A stretch of 39,841 bases of DNA from Thermomucor indicae-seudaticae (lineage: Eukaryota > Mucoromycota > Mucoromycetes > Mucorales > Lichtheimiaceae). The stretch spans positions 1 through 39,841 of the forward strand of contig JSYX01000312.1 of the NCBI GenBank assembly GCA_000787465.1, written 5' to 3'. The translations under genes were made by a program, and so were the position numbers. The notes under the pieces were generated by a model, which saw only the letters and a program-made list of their open reading frames with translations, had not been told where the DNA came from and did not search any database. Shown one piece after another: positions 1-11,800 of the stretch. Within the stretch, counting starts at the first letter, position 1. Every line of letters starts with the position of its first letter.

Positions 1-725
1 AACTCTAAAGAATAAACCTGTATCTTATTGCCGAGCGAGCGAAGCGAAGTGATGGCAATTAGTTGCACTTTTCTCCGTCTGTCCGTTCGCAAAATTAAAA
101 GTCCGTTAGATGGTCCAACGGATCAGACAAAATAAAAACCCAAATTCCTTTGTCGTTGACCTGAGCAACACCTGTCCATGAGTCCGCAGGACTGACACTT
201 GAGTCTGCAGTCGTAGACTTGGGCAGAAAGTAGTTTTCCCTTGGAATGCCTTTCATCGCATGCTCCTGCGAACGATCATGCTCATCACTTACGTTCAAGC
301 CTTCCTTTCATTTGGACCGTCTGCAACACGTTATGAACAAACAATTGCCGTATAGAATTGAGGAAGAAGACAGACTACAGACTTTGGCAGCGGTATGATA
401 ATAAACCATTTCTCAGAATGAATCGCCAATACGTCAATACCCTTCAATGTATCGTTGTTGCAAACTACAAGTTTGCAATCGTTTTCTGAGCGAGGCTTCA
501 CGGGGAACCCGTCATCTATTGGCTAGTAGTTCTATAAATAAAAGTTTTAAATAAAGCAATTCGCAGAAGAGATCATCGAAGTGGTGCATATGTTGATTCT
601 AATTCCACTCAACACTGTGGTTCACACTGCAATAGGAAGTTTGGTCAGCTGGCCAAAGTCACGACGACGCTTGATCTCGAACAATTTTGGGTTTCAGCAG
701 TTTTTCCTGCTGCTTGAGAAGGGAA
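1..725. other. No gene recognised; left flank of ATG27
   Basis: Both strands show only short reading frames without recognisable motifs. Bases 26-80 carry a GC-rich stretch of repeated GAGCGAAGC-like units followed by CAATTAGTTG, whose reverse complement appears at the other end of the window (39820-39829). The last 200 bases before the ATG27 start are the likely promoter and leader, but I see no unambiguous TATA box. Confidence 0.4.
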
Positions 726-2113
726 ATGAAGTATTGCCATCTCGTCTTAGCCGTCCTTGTCCTCTTCTGGGCGGCTACTTTAGCAATTCAGGACTATTGC
801 AAACCTGGGTTCAAATTCGATGGCAAAGCAGAATACCAGCTTGATCTATCAAAACTGAACAGGTGCGTGCGATCGGTTGTGGAGCATAAAGGAGTGAGCG
901 GTCTATTCCAACACTGATGGTTCTTTGCAGAGTTTACAACTTGACACAGAAACAAGAGACGCCACCTACGACAACTTTAACACAGATTTTGCTTAACGTG
1001 TGCGATGAATTACCGCCGCGGCCGGATAACGTTGCCGAAGAAGATTACTGTGCCAAGGGAACCGTGAGTTGTTATCACAAGTAAGAAGAACCATCCCGCC
1101 ATTCATTGACGTTAAGGAGCCGCTATCTTTCTTTTACAGTATGTTTGTCGGCGTGTGATTAATGAAAAACATGGAGACGAGCGAGTATTAGAAGTACAGA
1201 CAATTGCGGGTGATTTCCGGGACCAAAAGTTGAATCCAGCATTTAGTGTTGCCGGTTCAGAACAGGATTTGACAAAATGTTTGTTAAGACAAAAAACGGC
1301 CAGCGATGATGAGTTGGACTAAAATATCGATTATAGCCGGCGCACAGTATTCGTTGGTATTGAATGGCGGCAAGGTAAAGAATCAAGCCCAATCAGTACA
1401 AATCACGCTAGAATGTGATACAAGTCAGTCGCGCAAGGTAAGTGTTATTGATACGAAGAAAGAAAGACATGGATTGACGGGGTGTAAAGGAAGATCCAAA
1501 GGAACCCACATTGATTTCATATCAAAACAACGTCATGTCGTTGAGTTGGAAGACAGTCTATGCATGCGCGTAAGTAGGGAAAAAAAGATGGCGTTAAGTG
1601 GGATGATGCTGAATACAGAATGCTGTATAATTAGCACGAAAGCCGGTGAGAAACAGCCATCACCACCACCTGAGAACGGAGGAGACCGGGGAGATAATCA
1701 AGATCAAGGTGGTGGCATGTCCGGTGCTGGCATCTTTTTCACGATGTATGTTATTTTCAAATGGGTTGGAAGTCGGTGATTGCTATATTGACGATATTAT
1801 TGGACAGCGTTGGGGTCCTGGCAGCTGTCTATTTCATTGGTGGTGTTTTCTACAATTATAAAATGTACAATGCTCGTGGTTTGGACCTTCTTCCTCATCG
1901 AGGTAAAAAATTAACCTTCATGACTAATGAGAACAAGCTGACAAGTGCCTTGAACAGATTTTTGGCTTGATTTACCGTATCTTATCAAGGTATGAGTGTA
2001 GGATTCGCTCGTGAAAGAGCTCCTTCTAATGACAATTTTAGGACCTGGTCTCGCATGTCATTGACTCAATAATGTCTCACCGACGTGGTGGTGGCGGCTA
2101 TGTAGCAGTTTAA
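726..2113 (+). CDS. ATG27: Autophagy-related protein 27 (Atg27), membrane protein
   Basis: Predicted exons 726-862, 931-1063, 1140-1278, 1337-1437, 1490-1569, 1635-1745, 1808-1902, 1958-1989 and 2042-2113 give 299 residues, near the usual family length. The start is followed by a signal peptide (MKYCHLVLAVLVLFWAA). The lumenal part holds the mannose-6-phosphate-receptor-like Atg27 fold, with conserved pieces LNGGK, ITLECD and LSWKTVYACA. A Pro/Gly-rich linker precedes one membrane span (FFTIVGVLAAVYFIGGVFYN). The cytosolic tail ends GGYVAV, resembling the C-terminal sorting motif of yeast Atg27. In yeast, Atg27 is a type I protein cycling between Golgi, endosome, vacuole and Atg9 vesicles. 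All exon phases close without a stop. The least certain border is the 1279-1336 intron, chosen because the unspliced reading stops at once and the family continues with LNGGK. Confidence 0.9.
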
Positions 2114-2846
2114 TCAGTATAGAGAGTTCATTCGCTATAGCATATATCTTATATACATATATACTCCATATATACCGACCAAAATGGCGAACTGCTTGGT
2201 CTATTTAGTCTGATATATACGGATAATAGACATGCAAAACCTGATCTATCGCGTTATTTCCCAATGCCGTCTGTTATCTGGAAAGGCGTATTTGTGAAAC
2301 AATCGAGCATGATCTTGTACAACCGCTGAAGTCGGATAATATGCTGTTGAGGCTTTTTTCCTATTTCATCATGGCTTGCTTCTGATATTGCGGAACCGTC
2401 CCTTATTGACCACAACCTTAAATGTCTTAGTCATATTGGTGCCCGCGAGTCCAAACTCTGATGTATGTACCGCGGAAATCAACGCCATAACCATATGGTC
2501 TTGCAAAGTTCCTGGAAAAGGGTGGACTTTAATGTTTACATCTTACAGGAGATGAGAAATCCGGGTCCTGATCTACATTAGTAGCAGAAGTCTTCTTTTT
2601 TCCTTGAAGGAATTCTACTTTTATTAACTATCGTATCGAAGGCGAACTGAGCAGATTAAGCACGTGCGAGTCATAAGGAAAGCACGAAGAGGAAAAGCGA
2701 GAATAACGAGCAATGCGTGAATTTTGCTATAGTATGTATTTGCCTCAGTATACAGTGAAGAAGGTTGTCCCGAACAACCTGCATAAAAGAAGAGAGATCC
2801 GGATTGCAGAATACTTGGCTTTGGTTCTTCTACTTCTCCGTTACCA
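2114..2846. other. Intergenic region with AT-rich segment
   Basis: No supported gene. Bases 2137-2180 are very AT-rich with TATATAC-type steps. An open frame starting at 2713 runs into the BK-like gene in another frame. It could hold an upstream exon of that gene, but I see no motif and no forced splice. Confidence 0.4.
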
Positions 2847-5800
2847 ATGCAATGCTCAAAGACTAAAGATCTCGTCAGCAGACCTGGACGGTTACTACTT
2901 GAAGCCGATCACATCAGCAATGATAAAAATGCCTTTCGCGAATCTGTTGTCACTAGTAACAGTAGTCTGCCCGTCGATAAAGGCGACAGGATATATAGGC
3001 GCGAAAGCTTGACCTGGAAAGTGAAGAAGGATTTGGTGTTGCCAGCATTGGATGCAGAGTACGCTGCGGGTTATCATTTGATTTCCATGAACGATCTTGC
3101 CAACATTGGTGTGCATAGAGCACAGGAACTCGTTCATTCTTCCCTTGTTGCTCCACGTCGAAAAGAACAAGTCCATCCAAGTACAATCCGGGCCAACTAC
3201 AAGATCCACCGAACAAAAGCACGGTAACTGCGTATTTTTTTTCCCTTCGACAAGGTGCTTTCTTTTCCTCAGCTATGAACACTCCAACAGAGTCCACAGC
3301 TTTATTGATGAGATTCTGAATTGTAATGTGTATTTGGCCATGCTTCGCCCCATTGTTTCGGCAAACTTTGCCGTTATAGCTTTCGTAAGTTTGTCCATGT
3401 TAATAACAATGGTTTTTACAAGAAGAGGGGTGGCCGGATTAGGTGAACCTTGATCTTTTGGTGGATTTATTACTTTGTTTTACATATCTTGTTGAAATGA
3501 ACCAAGAGTACGACGTTGATCTGGAGCCGCGCTGGTTATTCAGGTGGCGATCGCATGATCTATGGTAACAGATTCTGTTTGTTTCTGTATGATCTCATAC
3601 TCAATATCTCTGTATAGGTTTTGGTGCCAGATCTTATCAATCTGGAATGTTTGCTCTTTTGCTATCCGTATGCTGTGCATCTTTGTTTACTGCATCATCT
3701 CGTATTCACTCTGCACTTGTAGGATTCTTTAAGAACCGGTACCCGTTGTCAGTCTTGCTTAGTTTTCGTGGACTTTTAGAGTTATTCACTACATTACCAC
3801 TATTACTTTCCCGCTTTATTCCATATGGCCGATTCCTTTACGGTGAGTAGCCTGTCTCGTTTCCATTTGTTGTGAACATCCCAACGAAAAGCTTTGTGTC
3901 CTACTACTAGTTCCATATTTCCTTCGAAGCTGGGTTCTGCTCTTACGAATCAAGAGTACCCTTAAAATCAGAAGGACGCTAAAGATGACAGGTAAAAAGG
4001 AAAGCCAGCCAAGTTACAGTGCATGCTTATTCTGAAAAATCCCCAAAGGAGATAATAGACCAATGGAAGCTCTGCGAAAGAAACAAATACATCTCGTTGG
4101 TACCATCCTAGTCATCCTGTTCAATGGAATGGCAGCCTTTCAGTTTACCGAGTCTACTTTTGGCACAGAACGTTACAATGTCCTGGATTCATTGTAAGGC
4201 ACGGAGCATTGGATGTTCAATAGATAATATCTTCATGATCTCTTTAGGTATTTGGTTGTGGTTACAGTGTCCACTGTCGGTTATGGTGGTAAGAAAGTTT
4301 TCTGCCCCCCTTTCTGGGACTTTGGGAGTTAATATACACGCATTGGCGATAGACATTGTACCTGTAACGCCTGCTGGACGTATCATTATCGTGGTTCTCA
4401 TTGTCCTGACAGCAGTGGTGGTTATGCCCGAATCAACTGCAGGGATCCTAGGGACTCTAAAAGGAGCAGGTAAAAGAAAGATAATCCATGTTTGAATAAA
4501 GAGTTCATTCACTTGGATAAACCCAGACACGAATGGACATGTGGTTCGTGACATTGGATCCTTTATTCTCATTGTTGGCACTTTCACTCCAGAACGAGTC
4601 CAAGACACGTTAGACGGGTTTTCTGGCATGGATGACGATCGTCTATCGATTGTCTTTTTGGTCTTGAACCCTTCAACGGACGAATTAAAGTTGATGGAAC
4701 GCAACTCAATCTGGAGTCGTCGCGTGTGCTTTCTCCATGGTTCACCATCATTAGTAGGTTTATTCATGATATTTCCTTTACAAAATTCAGTTATTTACAT
4801 TCATTGTATTAGTCTGAAGAGACATTATTGCGCGCAGTAAGTGCAGTCTTTTTTTTCTAGGTTGTGAACAACGCAAATCAATTGATGAAGGGAACTGCGT
4901 TAGAAAGCACAAGATGCGCAGGCAGTTTTTGTCATGTCAGGTACGTAGGTATAAGCTCATCTTTATTCGTATTTCTTGCTCTCTCTCAACCAAGGTCATT
5001 TTAAGATCCAAATGCTTCGGATCCAGTAAAAGAAGACGAGCGGAACACGGTACGACTATGGACCTTGTACTGCCACACTGCTCGGCAAAAGAATGCATTA
5101 CCGATCTACACCTACAACTTGCTTCCAAGCACGGCTATTTACCAAAAGGTGGCCAAACAAGTCACTTGTGTTGGGCAGTTTGATCAGGATCTATCGGCCC
5201 TGAACTGTCGATGCCCTGGTGCCTCTACACTATTATCTAATCTTTTCCAACGACGCCCACTCCTCCGAGGACAAAGAAGAACGTCGTCATCATGGGAGGC
5301 GCAATATGGTGAGTCAATTCGGAAAAGGCGCCAGGGATGCATAAAGTAAAACAGTAGTAATAATAGACGATGGGTTTCGAAATGAGATACATATGGCACC
5401 TGCGCCAACTTGCATTGTCGGACTTCGGTTTCTTTATGCAGCACAGGTGACAATGAGAGAGAGAGAGAGATGCCCCATTTAGTGTGGAATCTTATGACAA
5501 CGGCGTAGATTCTGTTTCGAGAATGCCAGGTTTTGCTGTTTGCAGTGAAATCATTGGATGCACAGCGTGGCGGTTACGACATTTTGCTGAACCCCACAGA
5601 CCATATCATACATGCATCTGACGTGTGCGTTTATATTGCCCATCAAGAGACCCGCGATATTGATCACTTGGTAAATACTGTTCGCACTGTGAATAGACAG
5701 AAGCCATATTCGTTAGACACGGCTTGATTGGTAGAGCATGCACCAAGCCTTGCAAGCCAACACGCATGTGCGAACGAGTCTTTCGCTCACAAAATTGCGC

Positions 5801-6986
5801 ACTGCGACTGCGTGCCAGGATGCATTGGTAGCTCGAGGCTTTCGGATAACAAGAGTTGACCATTCCGCTGCGCTTCATCATAAAGAAGACGATGTCGGTT
5901 CGCCATGCTACCTGCTCAATGAACCAGCAACGCTGAAAGAAATGGTGATCGATTCCGCGACCCACTTGGAGGGCCATATCCTGGTATGCATGCATCACAA
6001 TTACGTGGATGTCTTTCGGTTTATTTATCATCTTCGGTAAAGATGCCGTTTTTCATTCATACGAAAGGTTTCATTCTGATTTTTCCACTCATTTTTAGAT
6101 CCTACACGATACAACCGGATGAGCTCCAAGATATCGTTCTGTTATGTATGAAGGTCCCCGATACAAAAGCCGCTGAATCCATTCGCACGTTTCCAAATGT
6201 CTATCTCATGGAGGGAAACTGCCGCGAACCCAACGATCTGTTGCGCGCTGGTATCAAACGAGCTAGCCAAGTCATGGTCATGAGGCAAGTAACATTGACT
6301 GCAACTGCTGCCACCACAGTGTGATATATTCATATAACCAAGTTTAGCGAGAAAGCCCACAAGTCAGACTGTGCAGCAATGTAAGTTGGTCCAGAGAGAG
6401 AGCAGTCCAGGCAATAAATGATCTGACCCCTCTGCGCAGAATGACTAACCACACTGTTAATCTCTTATTGCAACGACGCAAACATATCATTGTCAATCTT
6501 GGTAAGTTTGATCAAAGAAAGACAGACTTGCTATGTAGACTTATGACCCTTGGGACAAAAGCCGACCGGTCGAATATCAAGTTTATGCATTTATCACAAA
6601 GCGCAGATCATGTGCTTTATACATCAGCGTATGCAGCCGGCCACGTCGTGGCAGACAGTCTGATCAGCAATGTGCTTTTGGGCCAGACCTATTATAAACC
6701 AAATATTGTCAATGTGCTTAAGGCGCTCATAAGTGGTTGTAACAACAACAACAGGAGGCTTTTGAGCATTCATCAAGTCCTTGGTCTGTTTGTTGGTCAT
6801 ACTTGGCGTGACATGTTCGAGGCACTGCTTTTGGAACATGGCGTTCTGGCTCTTGGTCTGCTGCGTGCCCCAGACGCAGAATTCGGAAACACGCTTCCCT
6901 TTGTATATACCAATCCCGTTCCATCGCTCATACTCAAGTCGACTGACCGCGTCTATGTCTTGGCCCAACCAGGCTGGTCGTTGTAA
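2847..6986 (+). CDS. BK/Slo-type potassium channel with two RCK domains
   Basis: Eighteen predicted exons: 2847-3223, 3291-3384, 3443-3543, 3631-3842, 3911-3991, 4049-4193, 4248-4288, 4353-4469, 4527-4753, 4813-4836, 4904-4940, 5006-5308, 5367-5446, 5530-5670, 5735-6036, 6099-6284, 6348-6380 and 6440-6986. They join in phase to 1015 residues, the size of animal Slo1. Visible in order: membrane segments, an S4-like helix rich in Arg/Lys (RSWVLLLRIKSTLKIRR), a pore with filter STVGYGD, RCK1 (SFILIVGTF; then VFVMSDPNASDPVKEDE, matching the BK region LANKYCADPDAED), and RCK2 (HILVCMHH; FRFIYHLRSYTIQPDELQDI; GNCREPNDL; VMSEKAHKSDCAA). BK channels pass potassium out of the cell and are opened by voltage and cytosolic calcium. 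The RCK2 segment that forms the Asp-rich calcium bowl in animals has no Asp cluster here (around FMHLSQSADHVLYTSAYAAG). The 6285-6347 intron uses a GC donor. An extra GTAAGT at 6502 could be a donor, but no acceptor keeps the frame. The start is the first Met after an in-frame stop; an upstream exon is possible. Confidence 0.85.
5455..5470. repeat. (GA)n microsatellite inside a BK-channel intron
   Basis: An uninterrupted GA dinucleotide run lies in the predicted intron 5447-5529. Confidence 0.85.
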
Positions 6987-7039
6987 AAAGAAAAAGTTAT
7001 TCGTATTACGTACATCTTCATCTATGTATTATTCTATTA

Positions 7040-8614
7040 TTACATCGGTGTAGTAAAGTTGTTCAATAATGCGATGGCAGCTCCAAGACACCACCCTGTT
7101 TCTACCCCATCAATCTTTTTTGCAATTCTGATTTCTCTTTCGTCCGGGATCTCGTAACCATGTGACAGCAGTCCGTGAATAAATGCCAAATCCAAACACC
7201 ATTCAGGCCTATCCAGCATCTCGTCACGCAGATCATGTCCTTCGGGTATATTCTCGAGATATTCTCCGGAGCAAACCTGCTCTGTGAGCCTGGCCAATTC
7301 AGGAAGATGGAACCGATCCGGCAGTCCAAGAGGTTGCGTCCGATCATAAAAATACGAAAAGATATAGATCGGCCCTTCCTTGAAGGCTTCTGAGATAGGC
7401 GGCTGATGGACACCATCAAACGAACAAGGAGGCGCAAGACAGACGGCATTCTTATTGAGGATACCTCGCACAATTTCCAAGCATCCTTCGTGTGCGCCTT
7501 CACCCACAAACGTGACATTAAAATCGTGCTTCGAGTATGGCCAGTACAGATCCCGCGGCAGACACGGATGACGGATCGGCACAGTGGATTCAGCGAGCTC
7601 AATAAGCCGTCGGTGCATCCGTTTCCGGGCCTCCATTAAGCCGTAACCAAGGTACGAGTGCTGATAAAGAACATAGTCGCGTCCATCGTAGGACAGCACG
7701 TACTTATGTTCGCCGTCCAAGATCTCATGAGCGGGTTCAAACACGATCTGCGTTGATCCGCCTCCCAGATCCAGAACAGCGGCTGTTGGCTCCTCACTCG
7801 AGTTCAAATGACCCAACAGGAAATTGACCGTAATCCACGCATAAACACCTATCATTGTCAATTAGTAAACAAAATGAATAATAATGGTACATACAAAGAG
7901 GCAACTCTTTCTTTTTTACCTTCGTCGCTGCCATCCATGATGGCTACATTATCTTTCCCGCCGATCGGGAAAGGATAGTTCTCCGTCAGGTGGCGGTACA
8001 CTCTATCAAGAATACACTCACCCTTGGCTTCGCCCAAAAGCCGGAGCCCTGCTGTGGCCTTGACAGCTAAAGGAGTCCTTTTGTGCATCGATGCTGGAAC
8101 TGTTTTCAGTGCTTGTCGCAGCAATGGATCAAGCGACAAGGCGGCCTGCTCTGGTTCGTCGGGGTACGCTGAAAGACCTGGGATGGTTTGGACAAAGAGG
8201 TCTTCGCTCTCGAGCTGGATCGGGTCGCCCATATCACACTGATGAAATCGATAGACATGTAACCGTGAGCCTGCGGAACCAGCGTCGATCATGATAGCGT
8301 ACTTGGTGCAAGACGGGATATTTATACCTGGTTCATCGCCCTGTTGTCAGAAATACACTTTTGAAAATATATATATATGCCGCTTTGTTACTTGGGAAGC
8401 TTTGAAGGACATGTTCCAATACTGGCAAAAGCTTCGATTCCGGAATAAAGTAGCAAAGGCACGCAAGCAGAATGCCAAAGACAGCCACCGTAATGCGTAA
8501 ACTCGTCATGGTGTGTTCGCGGCGAAAAGATTTAGCAGCTTCTCGAAACATGGCGTAAGGCGATCTCTCTTTCCGCGGACGATTTGATTTTGGTTTACCA
8601 ACATTCGATGGCAT
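7040..8614 (-). CDS. GDA1: Golgi guanosine diphosphatase / apyrase (GDA1-CD39 family)
   Basis: Complement of exons 8423-8614, 7920-8340 and 7040-7848; 473 residues. It is a type II membrane protein: a basic cytosolic N-terminus, one anchor near residues 39-57 (ITVAVFGILLACLCYFIP), then a lumenal nucleotidase. Apyrase motifs are clear: ACR1 IDAGSAGSRLHVY, ACR2 VKATAGLRLL, ACR3 IMDGSDEGVYAWITVNFLL and ACR4 LDLGGGSTQIVFEP. In yeast, Gda1 hydrolyses GDP released by lumenal mannosylation so that GMP can exchange for GDP-mannose. The first intron uses donor GTATTG at 8422; a stronger-looking GTAACA nearby would break the frame. The stop is 53 bases from the stop of the BK-like gene on the other strand, so the 3' ends converge. 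An NTPDase of wider substrate range is the main alternative. Confidence 0.9.
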
Positions 8615-8713
8615 TATATTACGTGGACGGGAAAAAAAAGAGGTTTGCTTCTTTTTTTTTTTCTATGCGAGGGTTCTCCGAAGGTATGATAAGCTTACAT
8701 ACTACAACTCTAT

Positions 8714-11157
8714 TTACTGCGTACAGTTTTGCCATGCTATCTGAGCAAATTTAATCCACATGGAGCTCGACGTAATGTTTGGATCACCATACGTCGGTTC
8801 AACTGTCCAGTTTTTGCCAGTCAAGTCGACCATGGTAGACACAAGCAGATCCTTTACAAAGTCGATAAAGACGAGATCAACGGGTGAGCTCGTATTGGAA
8901 GGCAGATCGGTCGCCAAGAATGACTTGGCTTCATAGTATGGGATTTCGCTGTGCTTGGTGTCATCACCTAACAAATATTGAGCTCATCATGGCTTGATTT
9001 ATGTATGTATGTATGAATGAACCCTTACCATCTGAACCAAGATCATCGGTGGTCGTATAACCCGGTGTCAATGTAGGTCTGCGTCTCAGCATGTGGTTAA
9101 AGCTGATATCGTCGCACGTCGACTCCCATTCGATATGGAAGCTTCTCTTCTTGTAGTTGGACGCCGACGAATCGCCGTTCATTTTATCTAGGACCTGGCT
9201 TACAACGTCATAGGGAACTTCGGGAATGTACATGAACTTGTCCACGAAAGGCGAGATCTGATACACGTTGTCGAGCGTGAAATTGCCTGCCTTTGTATGT
9301 TAATCACCATCAATGGGGATTTCTTGTCTGATGTACATACCTTGATAAATATCATAGCGCAATCCTCCGCTGTTCATGATAATGTAAGCGGGATAAGGCC
9401 GGGAAGTATCCGTCACAGCAACAGGCAGTACCTCTATTTACGAGTTGGCAATAAGGATCCCACTTCTTTTACCGCCTCGTATTCTTACCTTTTGTCAAGA
9501 GGGTAAAGATGCTATTACTGCTATTGGCAGGGACTGCAGATAAATAATAGTCTTGAGGAGCACAGCCGTACGCGTGATTGATACCAAGCTTGGTTCTCCA
9601 AGTTGTGATGTTCTTTGAGATCTCCATGCCTAGCTCCGTATCAAACTTCTTCTCATCGTTATCAACAGCATGGAAAATGTAGGTTTCCCTGTTTTGGTCC
9701 AGATAGCGGCGATGGAAAGTCAGATTGCCTGGTAGAACAGACGCATTGTAGCCGTTCTTTGCGATGAATCTTTTAGACTCTTTGATACCCTGCAAAAAGG
9801 CTAGTTAGCAGTGTTCGAGACCAACTAGACAGACAGACAGAGAGAGAGACGTTACATCGATGGAGTAAAAGCCCACAGTTTCCAAGTATCGACCTGATTC
9901 GATACCAGCAGCATACGCATCATAGACTGCGAAATCGCGGATATGGGTGTGCCCACCGAGAACGGCTATCGGAAGATACGGATAAACCTGGCGAATGGCA
10001 GCAATGACGGCCTTGAACTCTTCGAAACGCAGACCCGTATGGCCAATCAAGGCAATCACATCCGGAGTGTGCGTCGTCAGCGCCTCGGTAAACCAAGGCT
10101 GCTTGACTTCGTCCTCCACCTTTTGTACCACGGATAGATCGCCGTTGCCAGTGAAATCAAACAAGAAGCCAAAGGCTAGGACACGTGTGCCGAATTCGCC
10201 CTCAAAGTAAGCGTACTTTTCGCTGATTACATAATCATCGTTAGTTCTGGCCCCCCCCGCAAAACCCTGGTTCGTATTACTAACCCAATGGGTACTGTTT
10301 TGTTATTGTTGACATCCTTGATGTAAACATTGGAGGTCAGGTACCGACCGTTCCAATGAGGGACGAAATTCTGGTACACGTCTTGGGTGATCTCGTTGAC
10401 TATTATTAAGCAACTTTCATTAGGCGAAAGCAATACTTTGACAACCGTTATTGTTATTACGATAGAGCTCATGGTTGCCTATTCGTTAGCAAAGCCGCAT
10501 CAGATCCAATCGGGTAGATCACGTGGAGAGAGAGATTTTTCACGTACCGATGGTCAAGATATCGTAGGGAATGTAAGTAAGCATGGGTTGACTGACTTTG
10601 CCGTGCGGGTCGGTCGTGTCGCTCAGTCCGTTGCCGTCGTGCGTATCCCCGGTATCGACCACAAAGAGGTCCTTTTCCATTCGACGAGCCTTTTCCTTCA
10701 TTCTCACCTATTATTAACCAAGCATAAGGAAGAGTTGCTCGAATATGTATCCTTTTTCCTCCCACTTGCCGCAAAAGAGTAAAAGTCACCCAGGTCGCCT
10801 GTATAAGACTCTTCAAGCAGATGGCCCTGAAAGGAAATAGAACATGTCAATGCGTGGCCTTTCTCAAAGTCATATAGCTTTGCTTCACTCACCTCTAGCC
10901 ACCCTATTGATTGAATGAGAGGAACGTTAATTGTACGTTTCTTTTTCTTGCAAATCGTCAGTCTTTTTTTTACCATGGATGTCTGTTGTATGGATAAAGT
11001 TAACATCACCCCATTGTAAGGGTCGAAATTTCAGGGGAGGTGTCTCGGGCACGCCAGGTTGTTCACGTTTAATATTCGCTGAGCCAAGTACAGCCGAGGC
11101 AGCACAGAAGAGCGTCAGGAGCATACTGCTGCTCCGACGGAAGGATAGCCAAGCCAT
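8714..11157 (-). CDS. Secreted/vacuolar calcineurin-like phosphoesterase with 5'-nucleotidase C-terminal domain (yeast YHR202W-like)
   Basis: Complement of eleven exons: 10974-11157, 10893-10903, 10770-10826, 10548-10707, 10461-10478, 10285-10399, 9856-10222, 9489-9789, 9341-9433, 9029-9286 and 8714-8967; 605 residues, close to yeast YHR202W. A signal peptide ([20 protein letters not shown]) leads into the metallophosphatase domain: [33 protein letters not shown] and [10 protein letters not shown], giving the Asp/His/Asn ligands of a two-metal centre. The C-terminal half carries [10 protein letters not shown] and DNVYQISPF, as in the 5'-nucleotidase C-terminal domain. The family cleaves nucleotide or other phosphomonoesters; the substrate here is unknown. 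Two exons are only 11 and 18 nt, the latter encoding the metal-binding GNHE motif. The 10708-10769 intron has a GC donor (GCAAGT). Several NxS/T sites fit secretion. The start is about 100 bases upstream of the GDPase on the same strand. Confidence 0.88.
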
Positions 11158-11397
11158 GAGGTCAACTCAAAAGAAGGAGAAGAAGGAGAAGAAGAAGAAG
11201 AAGGGCGCCTTTTAATCAGGGAAAGAGACGATCGCAAAAGAGTCTCAATTTGGTAAAGTGTTACTGGTTCAGGGCATTCCTGTGTAACCAGGTTGCTTAT
11301 CAACGAATTCCCGGTGTACCGGGTATACCCTTATGCACAGGCCAAGATTCTGTCTGATATACGAGCTGCTATCGATGACTCGTCCGACGTGCCTGCA

Positions 11398-11800
11398 TTA
11401 ATAATGCATGTACTCCCACGTGGCCTTCTTGCGCTTGGTTAAGGGAGCCAGGTTGAACAACGTGACCAAGGTCAAAGCGAATAAAAAAAATGCCGAATAC
11501 GAAACGTGGGTCGCTGACAGGATTACAACGGTTATTGTTTTAGCGGTAATGGCAGCAATGCTTTATAGCTAGTTTTATAGATATATCCTCATGTTATTGT
11601 TACGAGCCATCGGCACTGAAGCAGCTTTCCCAGACTTGGGCGCTCAACATCCTTAACGTTTCCCCGGCTAACCATGCAGAAGCCAAAGTTGTCCATTCCA
11701 TGATATGACAATGCTGAACCAAATGACAATCTCCTTTGACGTTTAGACACTTTATGTCGCAGCTCGATATGTATTAATTTTCCGGGAGATGCACGTAGCA
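11398..11800 (-). pseudogene. Decayed multicopper oxidase (Fet3-like ferroxidase) C-terminal fragment
   Basis: On the minus strand, one frame near 11702-11713 reads HCHI, followed by MEWTTLASAWLAG and then VWESCFSADGS. This resembles the last copper-binding block of multicopper oxidases (HCHIEWHxxxGL) and the tail of Fet3 proteins. A few codons upstream, a different frame reads ASPGKLIHIELRH, resembling the preceding strand. Downstream, a third stretch reads a hydrophobic helix (YSAFFLFALTLVTLFNLAPL) then TKRKKATWEYMHY and a stop at 11398, like a Fet3 membrane anchor and tail. The pieces lie in different frames with stops between them and lack the N-terminal copper domains, so this looks dead and truncated. 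The family assignment is inferred from short motifs. Confidence 0.5.

Noticed and set aside
2713..3012. 99-codon plus-strand frame as a separate gene or first exon of the BK-like channel
   Set aside because: It overlaps the better supported first exon in another frame and shows no conserved motif. An upstream exon stays possible but unproven.
4837..4860. A 24-nt intron in the BK-like gene ending in a pyrimidine tract and TAG
   Set aside because: The reading after it does not fit the RCK domain. Using the later acceptor at 4903 restores KAQDAQAVFVMSD, which aligns with BK channels, and gives a normal 67-nt intron.
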